Shown: positions 1 to 13,190 of the stretch, one piece after another
Numbering within the stretch: position 1 is the first letter of the stretch
How the letters are laid out: every line of letters begins with the position of its first letter
Source of the DNA: Allacma fusca
Taxonomy: Eukaryota; Arthropoda; Collembola; Symphypleona; Sminthuridae
DNA length: 64,000 nucleotides
Direction of reading: 5' to 3'
Assembly (NCBI GenBank): GCA_947179485.1
Contig: OX359250.1
Coordinates: 41,796,600-41,860,599, forward strand
The notes under the pieces: model-generated
Told to the model about the DNA's origin: nothing
What the model saw: only the letters and a program-made list of their open reading frames with translations
The model's database searches: none
Program-made: the position numbers and the translations under genes

Positions 1-998
1 TTGGCAGTAATTGTGAGTGAGTGCATTTGGAAGGAGGACGTTCGTACAGGACAGGCTCACCTGTAACAAAAACTGAGATAACTAGACCAAGGAGAGAAAA
101 TACCTTGTGGTATTATTTCTTATGACGCAGCCATGAAAGGTGTACTTTGAATTTGTACAAGTGCTTGTAGTCATTCTGTAGGTGAAGATTTACAGCAGGA
201 ATTGGAATGAGCATGAGAACCTGGACCTGGTGAAGTAACAGTTGAACTGTATCCGTGTTTCCTTCGGAAATGTTAAACTATATGTGATACACACAAGCCC
301 TTCCGAGGAACCATCCGTGGTGAGCATGGTTAGGTTTGGAACAGTTCGTATTTACAAGTACTCCTGTGAGACATGAGAGTAATCTGGAGAGGTTGGTGGG
401 GCAGGAACATGGACTGCAGTAAATAGGGCACACTATTTCATCCCGACTCTGAGTTTCCTCATTTATTCGGTAACAGACACTACATATACAAGGTGTCTTG
501 TACCTACAAACCCGGAGAATTACAAGTCCAGGAAATATGCACTGAGACTTGAAGTAAGGAATGTAAATCCATACGAATGTACACACAACACTTAAGGTTT
601 GTATCAAGTCCATAGTCCTTGCCCTTTCACACCTTTCCATGGATGTTCCTTGTCTCCAAGCGTAAATTTACAACCTGACTTAGCCCAGCCCTAAGTCAGT
701 GCTCAGTGGAAGGAAACAAGAATGAACTGTGTGAGCCCTTTTGGAGTTTAAAAACCCTTGAAAAATTCCAACTACAATATATCCATCCACATTTCAAGTA
801 GTAGTTATTGCCTATTTACTCCAACCGTGTTCAACACACTCAACACATGCTATGCATATGGAACACATACATCCAACTTGTAGACATAAAACTGGCAGTC
901 ATGAATACCTACTAGGTTTTTATAGGGAAAAGGGGCGTAGGGACAGTACTAGATATGTATTTTTTATTCCAATATTCCTCATGGAGAGACAAGCGAGC

Positions 999-1037
<39 letters not shown>

Positions 1038-2575
1038 AATATATATTGACGACTTGACTGCATGCAGAGATGAGCTGAAGGAATCAAAAAGTTTTGTTAG
1101 TCCAGGGAGAGAAAAAAGTTCACATTTTAAACACTTTTTTCTCATCCTCAACACCCACAAGTACATACAGCTCATGAACACACGGACTTGTCTACACAGT
1201 AATAAGGGTACAAGAGTCCTGGGCATAACTGAAGCTCTAAATGTTTGTTTCTCTGCCCTGGACAAGTTATTGAGGAGAGGCCATATACCTAGGGTACATA
1301 CTCTCTCCATTCCCTAGCCAAATGTAAAAGTCCCCACACACACAAGTCTACCAGGCTGACAAAAGGCCGGAGAAATCGAACCCAAATATTCATCCTGCAC
1401 CAATTGTGCATGTCATCATAATGTATTTCACAAACCTCTCAAAAACATAACAAATAGAGAGAAGACGACGACGGAGGAAGAATAATGGTAATGAAAACCA
1501 ACTGAACAACAATAAGGGGTAAACAAGTGAACAAAATGGAGTGACGCTATCTTTACCCGAATTTAATCTCTCCCTACCAAAACAGGGCTCGGAACCAAAA
1601 GGAACCACTAGATATGCCACACTATCTCCGTCAATAGTCAGTCCCAGAGTAAAAACAACAGAGTTAGAGTCCATGAACCATGCACCAAAACACCGATCCC
1701 AATGACTCCAACTAAATATCTCCAGTCACTACAAACTCAACTCTGATGTTACAAATTACACCCAGCACTTCCCCCCACGTCCACCTTCCTAGTATCTATT
1801 TACATGTAGACACAAAACTGAATAATTACAGAGTCCGTGTGGAGAGATACAGCTAGTTACTCACAGATCGGGGGGGGGGGGGAAACACGTTAAAAAAAAT
1901 ACGTCTGACTGTGTTCCCAAATTCACACATAATGATTTGGCCCATAATTATCCCTAGTTATGACCAGGGAAGTGGATTCAGAGGAAAGCCACAAATTACT
2001 TGGAAATTTTTACAGACAAGAATTTAAATGACGGATGAGGAAACCACACCGGGGTATTAATAATCCTCGTAATTCATTATGATTCCCCAAACATATCCCC
2101 ACATTTAATTCAACTATATTGTTCTGTTTATTTGTTTTTCTGGAGTGACTCAGGGCTACAAAGAAAGAGGCAGAGTCAGAAAAATAGAGTGAGTGATTTA
2201 GCACAAGATAAGTGAACAGAACACAAGCTGAAATTTTGAGGTTGAGAGCAGGACTTTGAGAGGCGTGGAAAAAGGAATGCAAGAAGGGTGACTGGGGATG
2301 TAAATGTAAGGATGAGTCGGGAACAGGTAATTGTCTTCATACAACAATTAGTTTGTCTAACTAGCAAAGCAGACCATCAATTTTTTCAACAAACACACAC
2401 TCACAACAGACACACACACACACACACAAGAGAGAGAGAGATACTCACTAGAGAGACACACACATACACACACACGTAGGCACACGCATCCCCATGCATA
2501 ATTTCCTTGTCAGACAGTAATTATCAATTCTAATTACGATAATTATTTTGGAATTATTTTTTTTCGTAATCTTAC
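1..2575. other. Presumed first intron of the TCF/pangolin gene
   Basis: This stretch lies just past the splice donor of the minus-strand TCF exon, so it should be the start of its first intron. It holds a GA tract (1001-1032), a run of 13 G (1870-1882) and a CA-then-GA tract (2409-2440). Open frames here are short and look like no known family. I see no further TCF exon, such as the HMG box, so the rest of the gene should lie beyond position 1. Confidence 0.5.
1001..1032. repeat. GA microsatellite
   Basis: Uninterrupted GA dinucleotides, about 16 units. It keeps the overlapping plus-strand frame open artificially. Confidence 0.95.
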
Positions 2576-2867
2576 TGAAAATCGAAGCTGGATCCGGTCG
2601 TAAGCACTGTCCGTTCTTCGACGAGTAACTACTTGAATGTCCACTGCGTGGGTACGAAGGGCTTTTCCTTCCCTGATCACATTCGGTGTCTCTGATGAGC
2701 TCTCGCTTGTCATCGTCAATGACATCATCCGACAACTTATCGCATTCGCCCTCATCCTCAGCACACTTGAACACTTTGACCTCATCGCAGTCGTTCGGGT
2801 CATCCGACCGTATTCGGTCCGTGGATGAGCCCGTACTGCCACTACTCCCGGCACTCACGTGCGGCAT
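2576..2867 (-). CDS. pan: TCF/LEF transcription factor (pangolin), first coding exon, partial
   Basis: Encodes the first 97 residues of a TCF/LEF-family HMG-box factor, the DNA-binding partner of beta-catenin/Armadillo in Wnt signalling. Residues about 28-60 carry the N-terminal beta-catenin-binding segment: DEVKVFK, then EDEGE, then an acidic stretch with KLSDD and DDDKRELI. This parallels DEVKIFKDEGD in fly pangolin and DELISFKDEGE in vertebrate TCF. A Ser-rich tail follows. The exon ends at a strong donor (GTAAGAT) after one base of a codon. I chose the ATG at 2867 because it gives MPH, as in pangolin. An in-frame ATG at 2930 would add 21 residues. The HMG box is not in the window. The family call rests on this short but distinctive segment. 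Confidence 0.75.
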
Positions 2868-3136
2868 TTTCTTGCTGGTTTTTGGAGCCAAAATGCCGTC
2901 ACGCTTTGCCCTGATCCCAATGTTATCCACTCTCTGGGATTTTCCGAAACGATCCGTGAAAACAAGTGACTACTCGAGGCCGGGACTGGGGACAATAATT
3001 CTTGAGAAGAGTTGTCAGGAAAATCCAAGGATTGTCTTCCCCCCCGACTCCTCTCAAATCTCAAAAATTTTGACAATTCTACAATAATTCTTCTTCTCCA
3101 GACAATTTCTATGTCTCTCGACGCTCCCGAAGAATC

Positions 3137-3228
3137 TCCTTCCGAAACTCCTTCCGAAACTCCGTCCAGAAACTCCGTCCGAAAATCCGTCAGACACTCC
3201 GTCAGAAAAACGTCGTCTCAAACTCCGT
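3137..3228. repeat. Degenerate 12-bp tandem repeat
   Basis: About seven successive units related to CCTTCCGAAACT (CCGTCCGAAAAT, CCGTCAGACACT and similar), with one- or two-base length slips. It lies about 270 bp upstream of the TCF start codon on the opposite strand. Confidence 0.7.
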
Positions 3229-3339
3229 CCTCACTTCACAATCAAATCTTTCCTTCTTTTTTTTCAAAAAATCAACAAATATTTAACACTCAAGTTGAAA
3301 AAAAACTACATGAAACTGTAAAAATTTCCTTTCCCCCCG

Positions 3340-3378
3340 TTTCTTTCTTTCTTTCTTTCTTTCTTTTTTTTTTTTTTG
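3340..3378. repeat. TTTC microsatellite with poly-T tail
   Basis: Repeated TTTC units running directly into about 16 T. Confidence 0.9.
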
Positions 3379-4560
3379 AAGTAACTAAATTTCTTTTGGG
3401 AAATCACAAGAACAATTTACTAATAATTATAACACAGGCACACAACAACACCGTAAAAATTGTAAACACAACATCCGCAAAAGGAACGATTGAGACAGAT
3501 GTGGAGAGAAAAAAAGATGACCTTGGAAAATCGCTGTTTTTTTATTTATTTTTTTGTAAATAATTATTTATGTGTGGTATCCTTATTTTAAAATTTTTGG
3601 AAAAAACTCCCGAAATCCTCTCCCCCCGCTTGGTGGATCAGTAGTCGTCGGGTTATAGTAAGCAATGAGCTACAGACTCGGGTAAACGTTGAGAGTTGGT
3701 TGAAATGTGATGGTAGTGTCCTTTTCCATCGTGCATTCCAGTACAATCAAGTGTTGAGCAGGAGCTTCGCACAGAACCTCACGTTGCTTTGCCTTAGGTA
3801 GTACTGAGAATACTGGCTAGCATGAGAGAAGGCAATGTGTGTGTGTTGTGTGTGTTGAGTGTATATGTTACTTAAGCACTGGGGTTTCTTCCAACAAAAA
3901 AGAGGAGGGCTGATAAAAGCAAAGGGTCGGCCGGCAGGGGTTGAAATACTTTCGGGGACATTGTGAGTCGAAGGCAAAAGGGGCTTTTTCGGCATCCCGC
4001 CTGGAAGCTCCTTCCAAAGTTCCAAGCATCTCGCCTGGCATATATGCACACACACACACATACAAACACAACGTACTACTACATATACCCTGCCCCTATA
4101 TGTCATAGAGAGATGAGAAGAGTACGGCCAAAGCTGAGCTCCATATAGTGTATATAGTATGCACAGTTTAATGCAGCTCTCTCATCTCACTCTTCTTCTG
4201 GCTTGGGCTATACTATATCCTCCGTCTGGGTGTATGTATCTCACATAGCCCCAGTTTTAAATGAGAGGAGTATGATGCATAAGGAGTGTCCCCTATACGT
4301 GCAGACAGAGGCTGGTTTTTAGAGAGTTAAAAAAGAGAGAAGTTTTGAAAAACCTAGTCCTCACTATATGGAGGCTTGTTTTTAATACTATAAATGCTAG
4401 GGTGTAGGGGATAGCTACAGATTGACATGCATTTAAAGTTATAGTACTTGAGCAGACAGAGAGTTCTCTCCACTGGTCTTGTGTGTGTGAGGCTGAGGCA
4501 TCTCTGGGCTTTGCGTATGTGTAGAAGAGAGATGACGGCTTCCACCGTTCCTTCGGCCCC

Positions 4561-4960
4561 TGTTGGACCAATGCATGTGCATATGCTTTGTTGATCTCTG
4601 CCTGCGCCTCTTCCTCCGCTCTTTATTGGAGTCGACTATACTATGCACACACAGCTGAGCATTGAGCATCCTCATATGAGCATCTTGGGATGCCTCTGAC
4701 TCTGAACCTACCACCAAAAGGATAAGGGGCTGAAGAAAACTCCAATGCGGCTGTCCTCTCTCTGAGTGCGCGCCGAGGCCGAGATGGGCTTGTGCCACCG
4801 GCACTTGAACCAGTGATGTTCGGCACTTTGAACGCGGGCTATCCAATCCTTTTCCTTTTTACTCCCCAACTCCAAAAACACCGACGGTCTTCGACGTGAA
4901 TCCCACTCCGGCACTAGTCCGGCCATCTAGCGACGGGGCAGGGTACTCCTGTCCTATCCT
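4561..4960. other. GC-richer patch with open minus-strand frames, no recognised gene
   Basis: This patch is visibly richer in G, C and CpG than its surroundings, and all three minus-strand frames stay open over much of it. One frame (4926 down to 4708) starts with ATG, gives a balanced 72-residue peptide and ends at a possible donor (GTAGGT). I match it to no family. It may be a promoter or CpG-type island, or a 5' exon of the TCF gene. Low stop density from composition alone explains part of the signal. Confidence 0.3.
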
Positions 4961-7942
4961 TTAGCCTTCCTATAAGTATGTCTTGGGCTGGGAGATGAAG
5001 CCTCTAACTTTTTTTTCTTCTTCTGTCTCTCTCTCTCTCTATGGAATAAAATCCTCGAAGTTCCTATTAAAATCTAATCTCTTGGCCTTTAATGTTTGAC
5101 TTATATGAATTCATCACTAGCTAAATGAATGCCTCCATTCTGTCTTATTAACTTCGGAGCGAAGGCAATTAACTTGCAATTTCTATTCATTTTTTGGGGA
5201 GGTTGGATATGTGTATTGGGTGTACTATGGGAAGGCGGCTGGGGACACTTGTGCAGTGTTTGTGGGGATTATAATATTTTATAAAAGCCTATCCGTGGAG
5301 GATTGATGTTTGAATGAATGTAATCGGAGGCTTTTTTCCTGAACGAATGCTCCCTCAGTGCTATTACACTTTACTATCATCCTGAGAAGTGATAAGAGTA
5401 GTAATTAATCTGCAGGAGGAGAAATTATAGATTTTTTTTTTGGAGGCACATATTATGAAGAGACATTATTCCGTGGGAGGATTCAAGGGAGCAGTTGGAA
5501 TTTCCATGTTTCTGTCTGGAATTATTATTATTATTGTTTTCGGGTGTGTAGGAATATTTTCATGATTCATTTATTTGTAAGGGAATAATAATGCGTACGG
5601 GGAATCAGGAATATCTCAATCATGGGTTTTACTCTAATCTTTTCGAAACTAAAGATATTTATTGGGGATTAGCACTTCCATATTTTATTTCGCATCTGCT
5701 TATCAGTGTTTCTGAGGTCGGATTTCTTTCCATGGAGACTATATTCTATAATATATATCCTGCTACTGCAAATTCTATCTGTTTGTTCTGGAGGGGCTGA
5801 GACTCACGGTTGCAGTTCACTCTGTTCTAATAATCGTATTAGTAGGAGTGCGGGTGTCGGACTATAGTCAAAAGTGTGGACTTGTATAGGAGTAATAATT
5901 TCAATGGAGGAATGATGTATGGGACAGGATCAAGTAGGAAAATCGAAACTGGAGGTTGGCACGGGAGTATCTCTTTTTTTTTTTTTTTGTAGGTATCTTT
6001 ATCTCCTGGCACGTATCAGGAAGCGAAATCGGTGCAGAATTATGTACATAGGTGGGTCGAGATTGTAACAATGTTCTGGAAATTTTGTGACAGCCGTTGG
6101 CAAATAAATAATAATCAGGTGGAATGTGTGTCTGAAGGGAAAGGAGATGATTTAGCTCTCAATACATAGTTTACATTAAATATACTTGTATGTATATGTA
6201 TAGAAGTGCAGGGATTTTTTTTTTAATTCGCACGCGATAATTCTCTTCTCTGGTATTTAGGTCCAGTCCCTCTTGAGTTCCTCTCTCATCTATCAATATT
6301 AGGGATGTGAGTCATATGTTCGTTTAGACGTAATATCTACATACGCCATGCGACATAACTTTAGTATGCAAGTACTTTTTTTTGGAAGTTTGACTCATTT
6401 TTTTTTTGACTCTCCCTATAATAATAATTTGTCAACCCGAACAACTTACTGCCTCTGTTTATTTGATAGTGCTGACTGATCTGTAAATCAATGTTGAATT
6501 TAGAAGGCGATTGCTAATATTTTATTTTTCAGACGGGGAAAAAGTGCGTTTGATTGTAGAGTCCATATGCGTCCTGCGCATTTCAATCCAGATTGATATT
6601 ATTTCCCTTGGAGTGCCAAATATATCCCTGGCGTGTGGTCATTATTGAGTGAGTGGATATCCACTGATAAAAGAATAGTCCCAAAATAGCATTTCATCTA
6701 TAATATCATTCCGAACGGGATTCCCATTAATTTGTTTATTTGTCATAAATGTAATGTTGGGTATAGTTTATTACGAATTAAGGAAACTTTATGTTTTATT
6801 TGGTCAAAGGTCCGAATGCTACTGTCAAGCTGGATCTCCACTCGGAACTCTACAAGCTGAGTGACTATAGAAAACTATAGGAACTGGAAGTTGAGTCCGA
6901 GCATCCGAGGTTCTCCTTCAACAGAGAGTTCTGTATTGTAGGTACACATACATATGTATATGTACGGAACATTGGAGGAGACGCCTGGTTTTTCCGAAGT
7001 CATTCTTCAGCCTTGATTCGCCGGAGTAGGGATGGAAAAAGAGCAAATCCGATGCCTGGTGGTTTCACAATGAGCATGCACATTTCTGGGTGTATGCAGT
7101 TCCGTCTTGTTCAGATTGGGATGCGTGTCCACGCATTTGCTCACACTTTCTGCAGGTAGTGAGAGAGAGAGAGAGAAGGAGAGAGAGACTGAGATAAGAA
7201 AAAAAAACTGATTTGTGATTTGCTAACCACTACTACTTCCCCAAACGGGTCAAGTAAATCAAGGCTTCTGTGGTGCATATGTCTTCGGAGATGATATGTA
7301 AAAAAGGTGCTAATTTCTCATAGATTGGCTCCACAAGAGCATTATAATAATGGGATTGTAGTAATATGGTCTGATCCAAACTTGTTTCCATATGCTTAGA
7401 CTCGAATTCTTTTTGGAGATAAAACAGTAATTACTGCAATTCGGTGATTTGGAAGCCAATCTAGTAATTCATTATTTACTTGGCATTGAGCTGTCGTGCC
7501 ATACCGACACGATCTACACGTACCACAAACCACACTTGGTTGAATAATTTGAGTGAGAAAATATTGATTATATATTCTGTGTGGACAAAATGAACGAGTA
7601 CTACTTGACGTGCAGGGATTGAAAGCTGCAGCACATTAATGGTTTAGTGTGTGTGTGTGTGTGTGTGGATGTGTGTGTATAGTAGAGTTTGATATTATTA
7701 TGTAGTTGGCCACACAAGTTCAAAATGTGAGGGGCTCACTGGCTAGTTACAAGTACGCAGAGTTTACGGTTTGTCTTATCGAGCAAATTGTGAGATAAAA
7801 GGACTGGAGTATCATGTGAACTTTGAATAATGATTATTTGCAGTCTCAATTAAACCTGACGTCATAGAGTCACTATCTTTATTTACGTTTTTATTCCCCA
7901 GCAGAATTTCAGTCTTGTATATACCATAGGATCTAGGGGCTT

Positions 7943-7946
<4 letters not shown>

Positions 7947-7990
<44 letters not shown>
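7947..7990. repeat. GA microsatellite
   Basis: About 22 uninterrupted GA units. Confidence 0.95.
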
Positions 7991-7991
<1 letters not shown>

Positions 7992-8889
7992 ATTGGGAAA
8001 AATTTGAGATCTCTGTAATATTATAGAACAGAAGTACAGTATCTACTTATGTGGACTCCGGCTACACTACACTGGATGGGACTAATCCTCAAACTAATAA
8101 TTTCTACATGAAACAGTGCCAGCAGACGTGATCGAATAGCGTTTATTCTACGGAGATGATGCAACATCATATTTTCTCTTTCCTTCGTGTATAATCATCA
8201 ACCTTTCAATATCTATTATTTTCGTAAGAGTGTGTATGTCTACAGGTACGGTATCTCTCGCAACAGTGTCAATAGAGCTCTAGTAGAGTAGCTCCCCCGG
8301 ACGTCGTCCCGATAGTATAGAGTAAAACATATATTAATGTACTCTTGAGCTGGAACGAAAGTACCGTGACAAAACAAATGACATGCGACGATTACAAGGA
8401 AATTTGAAAATTACTCTTTCCCTTATGTACAGATAAATGAGTCCTTATAATTAGATTGTACTTACGGGTTTAAGTAGACAGCTCAATAATTCACTCACAG
8501 TTGGGATGTTCGCCTCCAATCACCTCTCTCCATACGTATGTGTATGGACTGGGAGGGATGGAGAGATAATTTTGTCTGTCTGTGAAATGGTCTTAAAATA
8601 TATATTTTAAATAAATATATATTTATCTATATATATATATATGTATATATATAATATACGCACACACACACGGAGGAAATCCATTAGGGATTCCTCGGGA
8701 AGTCTGAGTAGTGACCCTAAATTCAACTGACTAATTATTATCTGAGTGTGTCGTGGGATGGCTCAAAGGGCAAAAATCCTTCGTCATTGAGTTCCTTCAT
8801 TCATAAACGGGAATATAATAGCGACCGTGTTATTATTACCACATAGACAAACATGCACATCACACCGGCATCATAAATACCTGAGGGAA

Positions 8890-8891
<2 letters not shown>

Positions 8892-8927
<36 letters not shown>
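8892..8927. repeat. GA microsatellite
   Basis: About 18 GA units. Confidence 0.95.
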
Positions 8928-8928
<1 letters not shown>

Positions 8929-11016
8929 CCTCTGAATAATTACAAGTTTCACAAAAAAAAACTCAAGGTAAATAACGAAACCCATCATTTCTAATTACAG
9001 CTCCTCAAGTAGTTCCCATATAACGTGCTCTCTTGTGGAGGAGGGCTTGAGCTCCGTCGTATACACTTTGCCTTTCACACTTTACTTGCAATTAGCATTC
9101 ACTTATGATTCTTCCCTCATGATGGATCCTGGATAGATTATGAGATAATCCCCAACATTTCTCACTTCGACAACTCCAATCCTGTAGGATTTCCAATGGT
9201 TGTATGAGACAGTTCGGGTTTTAAGGGACGGGTAAATTTAGTGTATAAAGCCTGACTTAAATTATTAAAATTTATGAAATGCAAGTAAATAAATATCCTC
9301 AGGAAATAGAATAGGTAGGAGGTAATTATTACAGGAAATATTTCTGGATTGTGCTTCTCTCCCTGGATTAGGAATAGATTTAATGGAGATTACTCCTCAT
9401 GGGCAAAGGGTTTTGAAATAATTCTCCAGCTGAGGGCAATATCAGGTAATTAGGTCGACGTCGCAATGAGATCCATGAGAGAGAGAGAGCGTTCATTATC
9501 CCAACATTGAGTCTAATTTTGAAGGATTTTCCCTTTTTCATCAAAACTATATGGAGGAAAACAAAAGCAGGGCTTTTGTTTTCCCTTTCCCGATCGGAGT
9601 CAATGGATTCCCTCAAGAGCAGGGGAATGCTGGAGAGTTGGTACTCCGGACCTATTTGGTAATCACGCCCCATCACATTCTTTCTGAGTCAACAGAATCC
9701 AAAGATTTGCCCGTCCAGCGGAACTGTCATGGGAAAGGTAACATGGGGATTGACATTTGGGTTGAGGTGAGCAGTGAAATACAAATTCGTGTTTGCATCA
9801 TTGCTCATATAGTGTTCTGGAACATCGTTGACTCTTGCTCAGCTTAAGGTTCATGTTAGATGTATGCACATACAGATGAGACTTGTGTTTGCCCTGCACA
9901 AATTTCAGGAATTTTGGGATAGGATACATTCCACCTGATACAACTGTAAGTCGAGTCCTTACCTACTAGCATGAGAATGTTGTACAGGTAAGGGTCAGGT
10001 GTCTAACTTTCAAGATACAGTTGGAAAGGTTGGGGTCCTAGGGAAGAAAAGCTTAGTCCCTTAAGACCTTGATGTAGGATTGTATCCTTATAGGAAGGGT
10101 TCAGTACTGTACATACATAGATGCCACTCTGTACTGAGTCCTATGCATGTATCTACACAAATTTAGTAATTTGCTCTGAGGGCTAGAAATAAATATGTTG
10201 AGTTTGAATGGACGTCGAGCTGTTATGATTTGCTATGGTGTTCCATAGGAACAATAGGAAAGACAAATGTTTACCTTCCCTGCCAACTTGGAAGGGAGTT
10301 ATAGTCCGCTGTGCCCCTCTTCCATGAGAAATATGGGACTTGAGTCTAAGTCGATTTTTAATTTCATTGTTGAGTGCATGTGCCGGACTGGACACAAATC
10401 AAGGGGTTCTTATGTGTTCAAGAAATTAAGGAGTCCTTATGTACCCCCTTGAGGTGGGTCCTTGTGTCATCCTAAAGCGGATTAGTGGCATTATTACTTT
10501 ATTTATCTTTCCTACAGGGACAAGGCAGGATTGTGGTGGAGTTGTGTGTTCCTTATGTGTCTCTGGGAGAAGAGACTGTGTCGGAGGGAGGGGTATTCCG
10601 CTGAGGGTAAAATAAAAGTAGAGTTGAGCCCCACGACTGGTAATGTTCGGTAAGGGATGAGTTACTGGGTCAGAGAGTGCTGACCAAGTGATTTGGCATG
10701 ACATTCCTGAGGAGGGTTTTATGATGCATTTGGGCTCTCCCATTTATCATTATCACCATCTCGGAGATAATGGACGGTAGGACTATATTTTTCTCCCTTT
10801 ATGTATTTAAGTTCATAATAATCATAATAATTGTAATAGTTTCGGATGAGCAGTGGAAAGAGAAACAAGATTGTATCGTGCAAAAATTATTACTCTGGCT
10901 TTGGAACTAGTTTGGCTGGCAAGACACTATCTTATCTGTCAGTTTATGCTCTATGAGTATGTACATGACATGGGGGGAAAGGAAGCTCGACAGTGATCAG
11001 AGTTTTTTTTCCTCCG

Positions 11017-11052
11017 TCTCTCTCTCTCTCTCTCTCTCTCTCCCTCTCTCTC
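11017..11052. repeat. CT microsatellite
   Basis: CT units with one CCC interruption near the right end. Confidence 0.95.
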
Positions 11053-13132
11053 ACATCTAGGGTCATCGTTATAGCAAATTTAGCTTTAGCTATAAATTAT
11101 TTTTATTGTCACCTTGCTGATGGCCATGCAGTCACCAGTAATCGCTGAAAGGATGACCAGTGCAAAATGACTGTCAGTACAGGGACTTATCTGTTTTTCC
11201 GTGTATTATAATTTATGATGTTGCCTCACTGCCTATACAAAACACACTTGCTCTGACAGAGTGTGTGAAAGAAAAAACCCTTTTCCCAATTACAGCACGC
11301 TTAACTTTTAAATTGTAATTTATTGAAAAACTATTGGATACAAGTACTTTCGGAATCTCACTGGGATCCTATCCCTCTGATTAGTTTCTTCTTTAATGGT
11401 ATTTATCCGAAGTTGGTCATGATTCTGTATTTCACCCATGCTTGGCTTCTTTCTTTTTTTTTTTTTTTCCTTCTAGGAGCAATTACTCACTATGGTTTGC
11501 CAACTCGTTTCTGTTGTTGTTCATTGTGACAGATCAAAAGGACTTTTTCACGCTGGACTACTACTGGTTTCCCCAAGGGTTGTTTGGGTGTACAGGTGGG
11601 AACAATGCTCACATCATCGGGGCTTTTCGTATCCCAATTTTATGACTTTTGGTCACAGTTTATAACCTGATTATTGGAGGGACTCAGGAGCAGTACTTGT
11701 TCAGGCTGAATGGGACCGTCCGGCTGCGCGTGGAAATTGATGTACTGTGTATAATTAGTGGGAGAGGAGTCCACACGGTGGCAAAAGTGAACAAATCCAG
11801 TAACATTTTTTCACGGAAACTCACATATGACAAAAATATCAGCGGGAGTTGGGCGCCCACTGGTCCAATGACTATAGTTGATGTCCACTGAGCCTCCCGT
11901 TTGTGTGCATAGCCTCAATTCTTGTAATACTCAGTGCGGATTAGGAGATGATGGACAGACTGTCAAACCTACGCTTTTGAACTACTTCCCTTTTCATTAC
12001 TTTGTCATGTTGTCCCATCTCCCTTGAGACATTCGACGTGGTTCCCTTCATCCACCATGAATTCCCATTATTGTGGAGGACAAGGTGGAAATAATTGCCA
12101 GTCAAATTCTGGGATTCCTCCGGACTCTCAACTTGTCTCTAAATTCTAAATGTAGATACTTGAGCATGTTCACTGGGCTTTGCATATATATTTTCCTATT
12201 TTAAATCCGCTAAAAGGGTTTGACCAATACTCCACTAATAAGTAGGTACTCCATAGTAGTAATTACTCCATCCTATTCTGTAATGTGTAATCAACAATAA
12301 TGTAAGGATTTGTTATGGAGTTTGGAACTTTAGCCCTGGCAGTCTTCACTCAATGCAATATAGCGTGTGGATCAAGTAAAAGTTTGACCAGTGAAAGTGA
12401 AGGATTAACGCAAGCTGTAACTTTACTCACAATATATTTTGACCACTGTACTGTACTATACACAAGCTATCCAAAATAATCCAAGTTTACACTTTTTGAA
12501 ATATTCAAGAGCTCTCAAAATTAGTGCCTTTAAAGATTTAATTCCTATACACATACATAAATTCTAGATTGGATCCCTGCATTTGGGATTAATCTCTTGC
12601 CAATACAAATTAGAACTTAGAATTGAATCCCTCAAATTCATGTCTAACCATCTGGGAAGATGTGTCTGAGAGAGATGTGCTTCCTGCTAGGGAAATGAAC
12701 CTGTCCGGAAGGATCTCGTTGGTTAAAGTGCGCCCTGGTGACAGAGGGGTTGGGAACGTTGGAACGTGTGGCAGTTCCTGTGCATTTCCATAAAATAATA
12801 ATTGAAAGTTGTGCTATGGGCCGGAGATTTTGAGAAGTATTAAAAATACAGGGAACGAAGGGACGGTGATTGGAGGGGATGTACTACACATAACGCATCT
12901 CTCTATAATATAAGAGAAACGAAGGAAATTTATTGCTCGAAGACAAGACGACAAGTTGAGAGCCCCTCCTCTAAATACAAGAAACAGTTTAATCTGTATC
13001 GAAGCTTTTTTCCACTTAATTTAGTTTTATACAGAGTATAATCCGCTTGTCGTACGGAGTCATTATTATTCCTTCTGCTCTCTTGCTCCCTCCTATCCCA
13101 TCAAATCAATAGGACGGTAATTTATTTCATTT

Positions 13133-13187
<55 letters not shown>
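13133..13187. repeat. CT microsatellite
   Basis: Long CT tract with a single T insertion. Confidence 0.95.

Positions 13188-13190
<3 letters not shown>

Larger units (their letters stand above)
2868..4560. other. Upstream flank of TCF exon, no gene recognised
   Basis: This region probably contains 5' UTR and promoter of the minus-strand TCF gene, but I could not fix a start site. It holds a degenerate 12-bp tandem repeat (about 3137-3228), a TTTC tract merging into poly-T (3340-3378) and a CA tract (about 4045-4062). A plus-strand open frame at 3012-3563 runs through the 12-mer repeat and T-rich sequence and is unlikely to be a gene. Confidence 0.4.
4961..12000. other. Gene desert, part 1 (microsatellite-rich)
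   Basis: No gene recognised. It holds GA tracts (7161-7188, 7947-7990, 8892-8927), a GT tract (7647-7679), an AT-rich run (8590-8660) and a CT tract (11017-11052). Open frames are short, overlap on both strands and resemble nothing I know. Confidence 0.6.

Noticed and set aside
955..1317. 120-residue plus-strand open frame
   Set aside because: It is held open by the GA tract (Arg-Glu repeats) and overlaps an equal open frame on the other strand; no family resemblance.
3012..3563. 183-residue plus-strand open frame
   Set aside because: Built from the 12-bp repeat, a TTTC tract and AT-rich sequence, and antisense to the likely TCF 5' region.
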